64,000 bases of DNA. Origin: Heterodera schachtii (lineage: Eukaryota > Nematoda > Chromadorea > Rhabditida > Heteroderidae). Positions 10,171 through 21,077 of the stretch are shown one piece after another; within the stretch, counting starts at the first letter, position 1, and every line of letters starts with the position of its first letter. A program made the translations under genes and the position numbers. The notes beneath the pieces are model-generated. The model saw nothing but the letters and a program-made list of their open reading frames with translations. It did not search any database and was not told the DNA's origin. The DNA is taken from the NCBI GenBank assembly GCA_023374025.1, contig SIJG01000017.1, forward strand, positions 1,565,671-1,629,670, in the 5' to 3' direction.

Positions 10171-11718
10171 ATGGAATCAGAGGGAGAAGGGGCCGTCTGC
10201 CAAACATTGTCTGATTTGTCAGATTTGCTTGACAAATTTGACGGGCGCGACAAAACGATCAGGTGAAAGAAGCGCCGGAACCCATTGAAACATTGGCCAA
10301 AAGCACAGGTCCCTCCATTTCGCCCTTGTTTTGATCGCCAATCGCTTTCGCGATCGGAGGAAAAGCGACCGACTGATGGCATTCGCTAAGCAATTCAGTC
10401 GGACCCGTCTAATTGTAAATTTTGCATTTTTTTTAAAATTAAGAATTGAATCTCACACTAATTAATTCGCTTTTGTCCCTCTCCCTCCCCCTCTCCATTA
10501 TTTCTTTTTCTTGTTCCATTTTTAATCATTCCCGCCCCTTTGCCTATTTTCCCTTCTTTTCTCCCATTCCGATCAGTTTTGTTCTCCATCCTCTTCCTCC
10601 CATCCCTTTAGTGTCGTCTCTTCTCCCAACCATCTCTCCTCCTCTCCGTCCTCCGAATCCCTCGTGCTTTTCGTCTTTCTTTGGATCGCGTGGACTGTGC
10701 TTTGGCTTCTTCAGTCAGTGTGCTTTATCTGTTCTGCGGATGGAATGAACTGATCAGTTTGCTCGCCGAGTCGGGCTTAGTCGGTCGTGCGAAGGCGAAC
10801 ATTTTAAAGTTTCACGGGGTACTCTTTTTGTGACTTTAGCATATTTTTCTTTTTTTTTCTCCATTCTTTCCTTGGAAAATATCGGCTGACGTCCCAAACT
10901 CAAACGGTTGGAATGGATTTAAAATGATACAAAATGACGAAAATACAAATTAAGGGCGTTTAGCATTTTTTCAAAATTCATATTTGTTCTACATTTGAAT
11001 TTCTGACCTTTGCTCGAGTTCGGTTGGGGATTCGTAATAGGCCCAAGTAAATGCCATGTTCGTGATCAAGGACCCCAAAAACTTCATGGAAATAGGTAGG
11101 CGGTGCCGATAGACGCCGCCGGGGAATTTTGGCCAATTTAACAAATTTTAACCCAAAAATTGGCTATTTTCGATTTAATTTTCAAAATTTTAAATTTTAA
11201 GAAACATAACAGTTTAAAAAAGTTTTCCATTTACAAAATTCAATTTTTCGGGGGGGGGGGGGGCTTTAAGCCGCTCAGCCCCCCGCCCCTCCCCTCACGG
11301 CTACTCCCTTCCTTTTTCCCTTCTCTCCTTTCCTCTCCCTTCCCTTCTCTCAGAATGCGTTACACCTTTGGGTGTTGGCATTGGCATTTTGCATCTTTCG
11401 ATGTCTCCGCCAAATTGCGCTTCGACTGATGCCAAAGGCAAATGCATTAGCACGGCATCAGCACAATGACAGGCAATGGCTTCGCTCCCAATTCATTTCT
11501 CTCATTGGCTTTTCCGCGGATTTTGGTAAAGGCTTTTTATTCGCTAAATTCCATCGTCATAATACTACCATAATCACTCCCGTACAGTAGCCGCTGTCAA
11601 TTTGTTGCCTCGGGGGTCGTTTTGGGCGGGAAAATTGAGTCCGTCTCAAAGTGCCGCCCTTCACCTCACGGCATCTGTCATTGGCATGTTCAAACAAATC
11701 CAACTCATTAAAAAATAA
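10171..11718 (+). CDS. prx-11: Peroxisomal membrane biogenesis protein, PEX11-gamma type
   Basis: Five exons join in phase: 10171-10262, 10309-10414, 10612-10818, 11354-11525 and 11588-11718, giving 235 residues against about 241 for human PEX11G. The N-terminus has LLDKFDGRDKTIR, the conserved PEX11 'GRDKxIR' motif. Next come SDRLMAFAKQFSRTRLI and a hydrophobic region FCGWNELISLLAESGLV. Exon 4 supplies a transmembrane-like segment (LHLWVLALAFCIFRCLRQI). Exon 5 has AVNLLPRGSFWAGKLSPSQS, closely matching the family's 'HWLPRGVLWAGRFPP' block before the last hydrophobic segment. PEX11 proteins elongate and divide peroxisomes. Intron 1 is 46 nt. The gene converges on TRIP13. Confidence 0.88.
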
Positions 11719-12857
11719 CAACTTCTGTGCCCAATGTGACGGACATCCGCTTGACCTTCATTTATTTATTTGAAACCTTATTTTTGTAAATATATTTTAA
11801 TTATCTAATTAATTTGGTAATTCAAATTTTATAGCTTTGCCTCAAATTCCAATTTTTTTTTTCTTTTTTTCCCTTAATAAATATGAAATTTCATGTATTT
11901 ATTTATACATAACAAAGAATAAATCTTCTCAAATAAATTGGAGATGATTAATTTTCCGTCGCTATCATTTTTCTGTCCATCCACGCGAATCGCTTCCGTC
12001 TCTTTTTGCAATCATTTCCATTTCCATTGTTCGATTGCAACACACAACAAAGTTGAGTGAGCAAATCGCAAGCGAACGGCAAAGGACAAGTGTTGGCCAA
12101 ACAAGCTTAAAAAAGTGGGAATGATCAGTGAAAGGATTTTCAGGCCCAAAAATTATCAAAATACGAAAGGCTTAATTAAGGTTTTAACCCTAAAAAGTCT
12201 GTCCCTAGACACAGCGAATGATTTGATTGATCGGCGGAAGAAGAAGGATCAGACAGATGAAGCAGTGATCAGAGAGAAATGGGGAGATAGAGAGAGAGAG
12301 AGAAGGGAAGGAAGAGAGAGAAAGGGGAATGAAATGATCAAAACAAGAGAGAGAGAAAGAAAGAGAATGATCAGACGGAAGAGAAAAGTAGGGGATTTAC
12401 TAGTAAAAACGTACGGCCAAGCACAGCTGCGTAATTGCATGTTTGAGCACGGATGAAGACGAAATTAGAGGAGAAATGGAGGAGGACTAAAAAGAATGTG
12501 AAAGGGCCTTTCATTTGCAGTTTTCGGGAAAATTTTTAGAGAAATTTCAAAAAGTGGCATTAAATTGTAGTAAAACCAGTGACTTTAAATGGAACCAAAC
12601 AAAATAAAAGGGGAAAAAGGGGGGTAATTAGTGCATTAATTAACTCATTGTTATGCCCGAGGGAAAGTCAGTTCAAAAGCTCCCTTTTTTTCTTAACACA
12701 GCTGTGTTTACCAAATCAGACAAAGCCTTCACAATTCACGCAAAAAAAGTGTGCATTCCAAAATAATTCAATTTTTTATTTGTTAAAAATGGGGCAAACA
12801 AAAAATGAAAGGGAACAAAGCGAAACGATGGACAAAGAAAGGGAGGGGAGAAATATG
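11719..12857. other. Intergenic between convergent genes
   Basis: AT-rich sequence with a purine-rich GA stretch (about 12,285-12,395). No gene seen; it carries the 3' flanks of PEX11 (+) and TRIP13 (-). Confidence 0.5.
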
Positions 12858-15030
12858 TTAAAATCCCAAGTGTAAATGCGATGAATTCTCGATGATATTC
12901 GCAAAAGCATCCAAAAACGAGTCGAGACCAATGGGAGGGAGTTTCTGAAATAATTAAGGGTAATTAGAAGGCATGATAATTCCAATATTACCGAAGAAAC
13001 TGAACGAGCGGCGGAATAAGCGACGACGGGCAATTTGCGAAGAGAACGGCCACTGCTGGCACATTTGGCGGAAATGCTAAAGGGAGGGGGAAAAAGAATA
13101 GAAAATGATACAGAACCGAACACTTCCCAATCGTCCCACTGACCTGACCAATCGGTCGAATTTTTCCTTCCTTTGTCCGTTCAGCAAATTGCCACTCTCG
13201 ACAAGATTAATCTTGAGAATGTAATAACAGTTTTAAAACTCTATTTATTTATCATTGATTTATTGTGCTATTTTACCCTTTGCAATTCTTCAATTGCCGT
13301 CTCCAAAATTGCACAAATCGCCGACGCCGTCGGATTGCCAATGCGTCGGACGATGTCGGCTCTGTCCACAAAGGCGGGGTCCAACGCTTGTTCAAGGTTA
13401 GAAGTGCACAGAATGAGCACATTTGGGAAGCTGAAAATGAATGGCACAAAATGTGATCAGAGAGAGCGAGAGCGAGAGAGAAAGAGAGAGAGAGGAGTTG
13501 AAAAATAGGACTTCCCATTCTTACACAAAAAAGGGGGAGGGAGGTCAACCGAAGCTTTTTCGAAAAGGGGAAAAGCCTAAAAAGGCGCACCGTTTGACTC
13601 TGTCCAATTGGGTGAGCACGGCATTGACAACGCGCACGGAATCGGACGGATCGGCGCCGGAGAAGGCCGCCTTCCGTCCCATGGTCAGACTTTCGACCTT
13701 TTCAAATGGAAAAATGCATTTAAACAAAAACGAATGTTTGTTTTGCAATATTTTGCAACCGATTCACCTCGTCAATCAGCAAAAACACAAGCCAATTCGG
13801 TTGCTCTGCCAGTTCCTCCACTCGATTGAACAATTTTTGCACCAATTTTCCACTCTCAAAAAATAAATAAAAATTAGCAATCGGAGTTTCTTTATTTCCT
13901 TCCCCTCACCTCCGAAAACCATTTGGAGAAGAGACTGTGACTGTTCACTTCCACCAAAATCGCCCTTTTGTACCGTTTTTGCGTCCGAATGGCCAATTTT
14001 TGTGCCAATGCCTTGCAAAGTGTCGTTTTGCCAGTGCCCGGAGGACCTTTACAAGCGGAACATTTTGTGCCAACAAAAAGCAACTGTTTACCGTGGAGGA
14101 GGACGAGTCGATTGACAGGCAAAATGGACAAATCGGCACCGGCATAGGAAATTTCAAGCAGAGAATTGGCATAGACAAGAAGCTAAAAGTGTGTCAATTA
14201 CAGGGGAATTGTACGTCTAACAATAACAAAAAAGAGTGATCAAACAAATAACTAAAAAGGGGAGGAGGACAGACAAATTTATGCCTTTTAAAATGGCGAA
14301 AAAGCGGACCCAAAACTGGCGGAGGAGAACTGGTTTAAGAACATTTAATTAAATTAATTTTCTTGGCCACCTCTTCCAACCCCCCGCCCACCTCGTTTTT
14401 AATCGGACCGTCGAATATCAAAGTCTCCCAAAAGTTCTCGAACTCCAAACTGGGCATTTCCCACTGATGCGAGGCCACCGTCCCTTCGTCGCCGTTTGAT
14501 GCGTCGAGCGAAATTTCCTCAGCCATTGCCCCAAATTTCTTGGCAACATACGAATGGTAACGTGCCGACTTCAATTCATCAATAGAACAATTCAGAGGCT
14601 AATAGGGGCAATTAAATATAAAAAAAAAAAAATTCGGAATTACCAATCCCTCGCCAACCGATGAACACGAAACCGACACTCTGTCAACCATTTGCGGAGA
14701 TTCACCATCCATGGGAAAAAATGGACGACAATTGCGAATTTCGGCCAATTTCTTGACAAAACATTCCGACAGAGAGTCGAAAAAATCTTCGCCATTTTGA
14801 AGAGCACTAAGAAGAATTTTGTGGATTTTTATATATTTAATTATTTACTTGGCCTTTGTCAATCGGATTTCGACATCAAATGAGCGATGGACATGCTCAG
14901 AATCCAATAAATCGTTGTTTTGTTGTTGCTTTTCTGCTGCAGAAATTTGGATATTCAATTTCTGTGAAAATTGTTCACTAAGCTCCAATTTAGCAATACA
15001 TCCATTGGTGCAATTTGTATCATCGGTCAT
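12858..15030 (-). CDS. pch-2: AAA+ ATPase TRIP13/PCH-2
   Basis: Multi-exon gene read from ATG 15030 to TAA 12858-12860. It remodels HORMA-domain proteins (HORMADs, MAD2) in meiosis and at the spindle checkpoint. In order: a divergent N-terminal domain (first exon 14849-15030); a block with [28 protein letters not shown] joined across a 45-nt intron to the Walker [32 protein letters not shown]; the Walker B FLLIDE joined to [25 protein letters not shown]; sensor 1 and arginine-finger region [19 protein letters not shown]; and the C-terminal small AAA domain [14 protein letters not shown]. The final exon reads [20 protein letters not shown]. All catalytic landmarks are present and the gene looks intact. 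It is transcribed divergently from NUP85. Confidence 0.92.
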
Positions 15031-15404
15031 TTCTCTCTGAAAATAAAATTGAATTCTCAAGAAAAAAGTAATAGGAAATTAAATTTTAATCAAGATTTAA
15101 TGATTTTGATTTAATTGAAGCAGCAAATTTTGAAATTAAAATGAACGCAAAAAATGCCAAAATGTCACTTTGAAAATCCCCGCTAATCCAATTGCAATTG
15201 CGACGATTAACGAGGTAAGGTAATTCAGTCAAGTTTGATTTCCATTTTTAAGTTATTTTCCTTAATTGATTTACTTTGTAAACTTTTTAAAAATTAATGT
15301 TCTTTTTTAAAGAATTATGGAACTTTTTTCGACGAATAATTTGACTGCTGTTGGCTCTTCTTCCTCTTCTGCCCAATGTCATCCGATTCAGCGCTGCCTT
15401 CTCT
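15031..15404. promoter_or_regulatory. Divergent promoter region between TRIP13 and NUP85
   Basis: The 374 bp between the two start codons must hold the promoters and 5' UTRs of both genes. It is AT-rich with no clear TATA box. A shared element is possible but was not identified. Confidence 0.45.
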
Positions 15405-17842
15405 ATGACTTTTGCTGTGAATTTTGCGGGTTTTTACTTGTTTTCAATTCCATGTTTAGGCATTTTTGTGAAGGGTCGTTCCATTGCTCAAAATATTCGA
15501 GGAGGGACCATACGTTTGGAGGGGTAAATTATGTAAACGGATGGCTTTAGTAGAAACTTTCTTTTGTTTTAGCGCAACTGTGCTTAGCAAGCGATATCGA
15601 GCAGCAATTAAAAGGTCCATAAAATTGTTGGAACAGAATGACTCATCCAAAACGTCTTCGGGGAAAAATGTGCAGCAATTGGGCGAGGAACTGTGCTCAT
15701 TTTCATTGCTTTGGTCTCTTATCGAAGCGGTCACATTCCGACCATCTCGTAAGAGCTGCTTAAATGTAAAACTTAAAAGTTGTTTTAGAAAATTTGATTG
15801 TCGTCGATTTGCTCGAGTGGGCCCACGAGTGTTTTCCGTCCACCCAATCACTGATTCCGAGTGTCCAGAGTAACCATTTGCGCGACTCAAACTTTCTCGG
15901 AACAGTCATGGAAGAGCTAATGCAGCAGGAACGGCCCGAAGACCACGAATCGTATTGGAATTCGGTAGGGAATTGCGAATTTAATTTTGAAAAACTCCAA
16001 AAGGGCCCAAAGACAACATTTGTTTCATGTGCTTTTGCTCAGGTGCTTCGCCAGATGCTCTGCGCCGATTTCTCCTCAGTGCTCACTTTGCTCCAATTCC
16101 ATTCAGCCTTCAAAAATGACGAGGCCCTCTTAAAAATGGGGAAAATTTTGCAGTCTGTGAATGTGTCTCTGTTCAAATATGACCGTACAAATTGCGATGA
16201 ATTTTTGGCACTAAGAAAAGTAAAACTTAGTTATGTTCGTTTTTACCAAATAATTGTTTATTTTCAGAAAGTTTGTGATTTGACTGCTCACAAGCAAATG
16301 TTCCGTTCGCATGACAATTTGGGAGTGATTTGTTCTCTTTTGATCGGCGATCGCGGCACCTTCAAAAAATACTTTGACCTCTTCCGTCCCAATTGGTTCG
16401 AAGTGTTCCCCGCCTTTCTCCTTTTCTTTTACCCTTCTTCCACCGGCGAGCAAATGCCCAAAGTCATTGAGGTGAAAAGTGTTTTTCTGTGTTTTGCTCG
16501 TCTTTACTTCGATTTTAAGAATTTCTTCAATTTGGTCTCCGTTCGACGCGACAAATTGTCCCAACTTGAACAAACCATCTTGAGCATTGTTGAGTTTGAT
16601 CTGATCAAGGGACTGCGACTGATTTGCTCAGCTGGACAGTCCGCCTGTTGGTTCGCCACCCATTTGGTGGACCTTCTGCACTTCCATGACTCCAACTTTC
16701 TGAATCCCACTTTGACCGCGACTTTGCCCAGCGGAGGGGCGCAAAAACTTTTGGACGGCGTTCGTTCATTCTCAATTTAAATGCATTTTAAAAATGTTTG
16801 TTTAGTTCAGCAAAGATTCCGCGGATTTTGACCTTCGCGCCCGACTTTTGGTCGAATACGCTCAACTCCTTTTCCAAGACGACCAACTTTGGGAAATTGC
16901 GCCCGAATATTTGATCGCCAGCGGATTGGGCAGTGTTGGTCAGCGGATACTCGACCAACTCGTCAGCCAATTCAACTGGAGGGGAAACACATCGGTGGCA
17001 CAGCGACTTCTGACAATTTGTGACCGCTACGAACTGGGCACGGCACGGGAGGACATTTTGAGATCGCTCGTTTTAATGTAAATTTTATAATTAATGAATG
17101 CGGAATAATTTTACAAATTGTTGTGACGAATATTATCAATTCATTGTTAAGGCTTTGCCGGCAGGGAGAATGGACGAGTGCGCTTGGCTGGGCTCTCCAA
17201 ATGAGTTCCAACGAACTCACCGTTAACGTTTCTCGTCGTATTCTCGAGGGTGCCATTTCGCCCGATCGCATTGGACAGATGCGCATTTTTGAAGCACTCG
17301 ACGACCAATTTGTGAACTGTTCTGAGCTCGTCCTTCTCTACAAGTTCTACACATTCAAACGTTTGCTGCTTGAGGGCGAACTTCGTCAGGCCGTTCATAT
17401 TCTCCATGAATTGTTCATCGACAACTCTTCCCCCGTGGAATTCCACGCCGTTCTCTTTGAAGAAATGATCCGAATTTTGTGCTCTTTCCAACAACCACTG
17501 GTCGGTCTGGACGTATTAAACCCCGAAGAAATGGTCAGTTTTTCATCCCGTCCTTTTGTATTATTACGCTGTTTTTCTATTATTTAGATCACTCCTGGCC
17601 TTGACCGCGAATTGGTGCAGGACATGTTCCGTTCATTGAGCATGTTGCACCTGCAACAGCAGTTGTTGGCAACGAAGAGCAGAAGCGGAGGAAGCAGGTC
17701 AGTGGAACGACCGACAAAGGCACTGTTTCCTCCGAACGATTCGATGGCGCAGAGCGAAGAACTCAGCGAAAGAGTTACTAATCTGATGGAAACCCTACGG
17801 CCAATGCTCACCCAAGCATTGGCAAATTGTTTTTTGGATTAA
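15405..17842 (+). CDS. npp-2: Nuclear pore Y-complex protein NUP85
   Basis: Ten exons in phase: 15405-15429, 15460-15523, 15573-15748, 15789-15964, 16043-16219, 16268-16471, 16520-16759, 16806-17077, 17152-17533 and 17588-17842. They give 656 residues, the size usual for NUP85. It is a scaffold of the Y (NUP107) complex and is all-helical. Landmarks: LIVVDLLEWAHECFPS near residue 90, DHESYWNSVLRQML, FEVFPAFLLFFYP, DLRARLLVEYAQLLF, LWEIAPEYLIASG, AQRLLTICDRYELG, and a leucine-rich C-terminal helix region. The start is chosen because only this ATG keeps phase into exon 2; it is a 25-nt first exon and the least certain part. A longer ATG frame upstream (15317) does not splice in phase. Confidence 0.85.
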
Positions 17843-18048
17843 TTACATTATATCATGTTCGTTTGCAATAACTTTTTTGAAGTTTTTCAAATTACTGCTT
17901 GGAATTGTCATGCAAAGACAAGGCTTATAATGAGAAAATAACTAATCAAACAGAGGACATACCGAGTTTTTTCAAAAAGACAAACCAAGTCAAACCCAAT
18001 CTTTAAGAAAAATAAAAGAGGAATCGAATTTTGATATCTCGTCAGCAA

Positions 18049-20322
18049 TCACTTTCCATTCTGAGTTTGCGAGCTGCTGCTGCTGCTGCTACTGCTGGTG
18101 TTGCTGCTACTGAACGAAATGGAAATGTTGAGGCTGGCAGTGACTGCGGTGCGTACTTTTGTGCAAGTGATGCAGCACTTGGACATGGACAGGGCGTTGT
18201 AATTCTGCGATGGAAACAAAATGATTGCTAATGAGTTAGTGTACTGCTTGCTGACCGGGTCAAGACACGTCTTCATGTAGCTGGGATCGGTACAATTTCC
18301 GTTCATCAGATTGTCCGAACATGCTGAAAATGGCAATCAGTACACCAAAAGAAAAAGTGGCATGGAATACGTGTCGGGAAGTTCGGCTTCGGCACCACTA
18401 CTTGTCCGTCTTCCTTTTTGGTGCACTGCGATTGCATCTGTTCGTAGTCCGATTGCAATTGGTTATAGCTTTTCTCCGTTTCCGCTTTGCTCTGTTCCGT
18501 CTCTGACATGCTTTTTTCCATCTCTGTTTGCTTTTGTTCCATTTGCTTTTTTTCTTCCTTCATTTGACTATTTTGTTCATTCATTTGCTTGTTCGACTCT
18601 TCCAATTGTTCGTTCTGTTTCTTCACTTCGTTGTATTCACTTGTCTTCTTTTCAAACATTTGGATGGTTGTTATTGTTTTTGTCACCAGCTTTTGGTAAC
18701 TTTCTACTAATTTAAAGTATTCTTCTTGTATCATATAATGGCTTTGATCGTGTTGCGCCATCGAAGAAGTTGAAGCAGTACTTGGTGTTGAATAGCTACT
18801 GCTTGAAACTGTGCTTGATTCTGTACTCAGTGATGATGCACTTGTAGTTGAACTCTCTGTTGACGTGATTATTGTACTTGTTGATTCGATGCATGTCGGT
18901 GAACTTGATGTCACCGAACTTGTGCTTGATTCTGTACTGGGAGTTGAAGCACTTGTAGTCGAACTAGAGCTTGGTGTCGAAGCAGTTGAACTTGGTGTCG
19001 AGGTACTGGTCGAAATAGTGCTTGATTCGGTATTCGTAGTTGAACTTGAACTTGGTGTCGAGGTACTGGTCGAAATTGTGCTTGATTCGGTACTGGGAGA
19101 GGAAGCACTTATAGTCGAACTAGAGCTTGGTGTCGAACCGGTTGAACTTGTGCTCGACTCAGTATTAGTAGTTGAAGCACTTGTGGTCGAACTAAAGCTA
19201 GGTGTCGAAGTACTGGTCGAACTTGAACTTGGTGTTGAACTACTGGTCGAACTCGTTATAGTTGAACTTGAACTTGGTGTTGAAGTACTGGTCGAACTTG
19301 TGCTTGATTCAGTACTAGTAGAAATAGTTGAGCTTGAGCTTGGTGTTGAAGTACTGCTCGAATGCGTGCTTGATTCAGTACCAGTTGAACTTGAGCTTGG
19401 CGTTGAAGTACTGGTTGAACTTGAACTAGGTGTTGAGCTACTGGTCGAACTCGTTATAGTTGAACTTGAGCTTGATGTTAAAGTACTGATTGAACTTGAG
19501 CTTGGTGTTGAAGTACTGGTCGAACTTGTGCTTGATTCAGTACTAGTAAAAATAGTTGAGCTTGAGCTTGGCGTTGATATGCTGGTTGAACTTGAACTTG
19601 GTGTTGAAGTACTGGTCGAACTTGTGCTTGATTCAGTTGGTGTTGAAGTACTGCTCGAACTCGTGCTTGATTCAGTACCAGTTGAACTTGAGCTTGGTGT
19701 TGAAATACTGGTTGAACTTGAACTTGGTGTTGAAGTACTGGTCGAACTTGTGCTTGATTCAGTACTAGTAGAAATAGTTGAGCTTGAGCTTGGTGTTGAA
19801 GTACTGCTCGAACTCGTGCTTGATTCAGTACCAGTTGAACTTGAGCTTGGTGTGGAGGTACTAGTTGAGCTCACTGTTGATATTTGCTCATTTAATTTTT
19901 ATCTATATTTAAATAGGCATACTTGTCGATAAAGTGCTCTCAATTTGACCACCTCCACCCGACCCTTGTCCATTTCCAGATCCTCCTCCAAATCCTCCCC
20001 CTGATCCCGCTCCACCGCCATTCCCTCCTCCATTTCCTGCTCCACCGCCATTTGCTGCTCCTCCTCCGTTTCCTACTCCTCCCCCACCACCACCACCTCC
20101 AGCTCCTCCTCCTCCACCTCCGCCTGCTGCCCCTCCTCCATTCATGCCTTGACCCCACCCTTGGCCACTGCCTTGTCCTCCTCCCCCTCCCCCTCCTTGG
20201 CCAAAACCTTGGCTATTACTCGCTGCGTTGCTCAAGCTTCCACAAGAAACATGATGGAAAAATACATTTTCAAGAACATTAATTATAACAATAATATGGA
20301 CATATTGTATAAGCTTCATCAT
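18049..20322 (-). CDS. Secreted Gly-rich / Ser-Thr-repeat / coiled-coil / ShKT-like protein (effector-like paralogue A)
   Basis: Four exons: 19923-20322, 18371-19873, 18256-18323 and 18049-18204, 708 residues in phase. It starts MMKLIQYVHIIVIINVLENV (signal peptide or N-terminal hydrophobic segment). Then come a Gly/Asn-rich stretch, about 350 residues of Ser/Thr-rich degenerate repeats (units like STSTPSSSS and TESSTSS), a Gln/Glu/Lys coiled coil, and the segment QCTKKEDGQVVVPKPNFPT shared with the neighbour. After that is a cysteine motif (GNCTDPSYMKTC, then MSKCCITCTK) and a Ser-rich tail ending QTQNGK. The cysteine part fits an ShKT domain with an altered last cysteine. Intron 3 (18205-18255) is 51 nt and in frame; removing it brings the ShKT spacing to normal. 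Function unknown. Secretion, repeats and tandem duplication suggest a parasitism or surface protein. Confidence 0.72.
18810..19873 (-). repeat. Ser/Thr-coding tandem repeat
   Basis: Degenerate repeat made of mixed 15-18-nt units (on + for example 'gttgaacttgaacttggtgt' and 'gaagtactggtcgaact') that combine into longer higher-order copies. It encodes the Ser/Thr/Pro core of paralogue A. All units are multiples of three, so copy-number changes keep the frame. The complementary strand is also open (about 370 codons rich in Val/Leu/Glu) as a by-product. Confidence 0.85.
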
Positions 20323-21077
20323 TCCTATATTTTTGGTAAAGCTTTTAATTAACAAAGAATGACAGAAAATTATTTTCTTTTTTTAGTGCGTCCATAAACT
20401 GTTTGAGCGTTAAGCAGAACAAATATGTAGTATTTATAAAGATTAAAACCATTTCAAGCAAGCAATTGGATTGGCCTATTTATGTGTGTCTCACGGTGAA
20501 CCCAGGTTAAGCTGACCAAACAAAAAGTTTCTTTTTTTATCCTCTCATTCAATGATTTAGCAAAATTTCATTATACCCAAACAAAAAATATTTTTAATTA
20601 TTTTCTTTGACAGAAGATCAGTCACTTTCTTTATTTAGTCGAAAGTTTTATGTTTTCCAAGTATTTCTATATAAATAGTATCTAAACAAGATATATTTTT
20701 ACAAATAAGTAAAAAATTATTAATTTATGAGGTTAACTGGGAAAATAATTATTATATAATTTTTAAAAGAAATATTAATTAATGGATTTCTTCAAAACAA
20801 AATAATTATGCCTCCTTGGAGTTTTTTAATCATGAAAAAATTCAAAAAAATCAACTAAATATGATAAACCTGACTCAAAAAAATGACAGACATATGTTTT
20901 TATAATAAAAAAAAATATATATATATCGAACTGCGTTTACAAGATAACATATCTCTGTCAAAAAATATAATGACACACATCAATACAATTGAAGCAAATT
21001 AAAAATAGGAATAAAAGTCAAATTGTTTAAATTTTTCCCATAAAAAGAGGAAGCGAATTTTGATATCTCATCAGCAA
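20323..21077. other. Intergenic, AT-rich, between the two paralogues
   Basis: Upstream region of paralogue A and 3' flank of paralogue B. A TATAAATAG-like box lies at about 20,670. At 20507-20525 the sequence ttaagctgaccaaacaaa resembles ttaagctaaacaaacag upstream of paralogue B (23567-23583). This is a possible shared element, but weak. Confidence 0.4.

Noticed and set aside
18811..19932. 373-codon + frame rich in Val/Leu/Glu
   Set aside because: Antisense of the Ser/Thr repeat of paralogue A; pure repeat translation with no domain or splice support.
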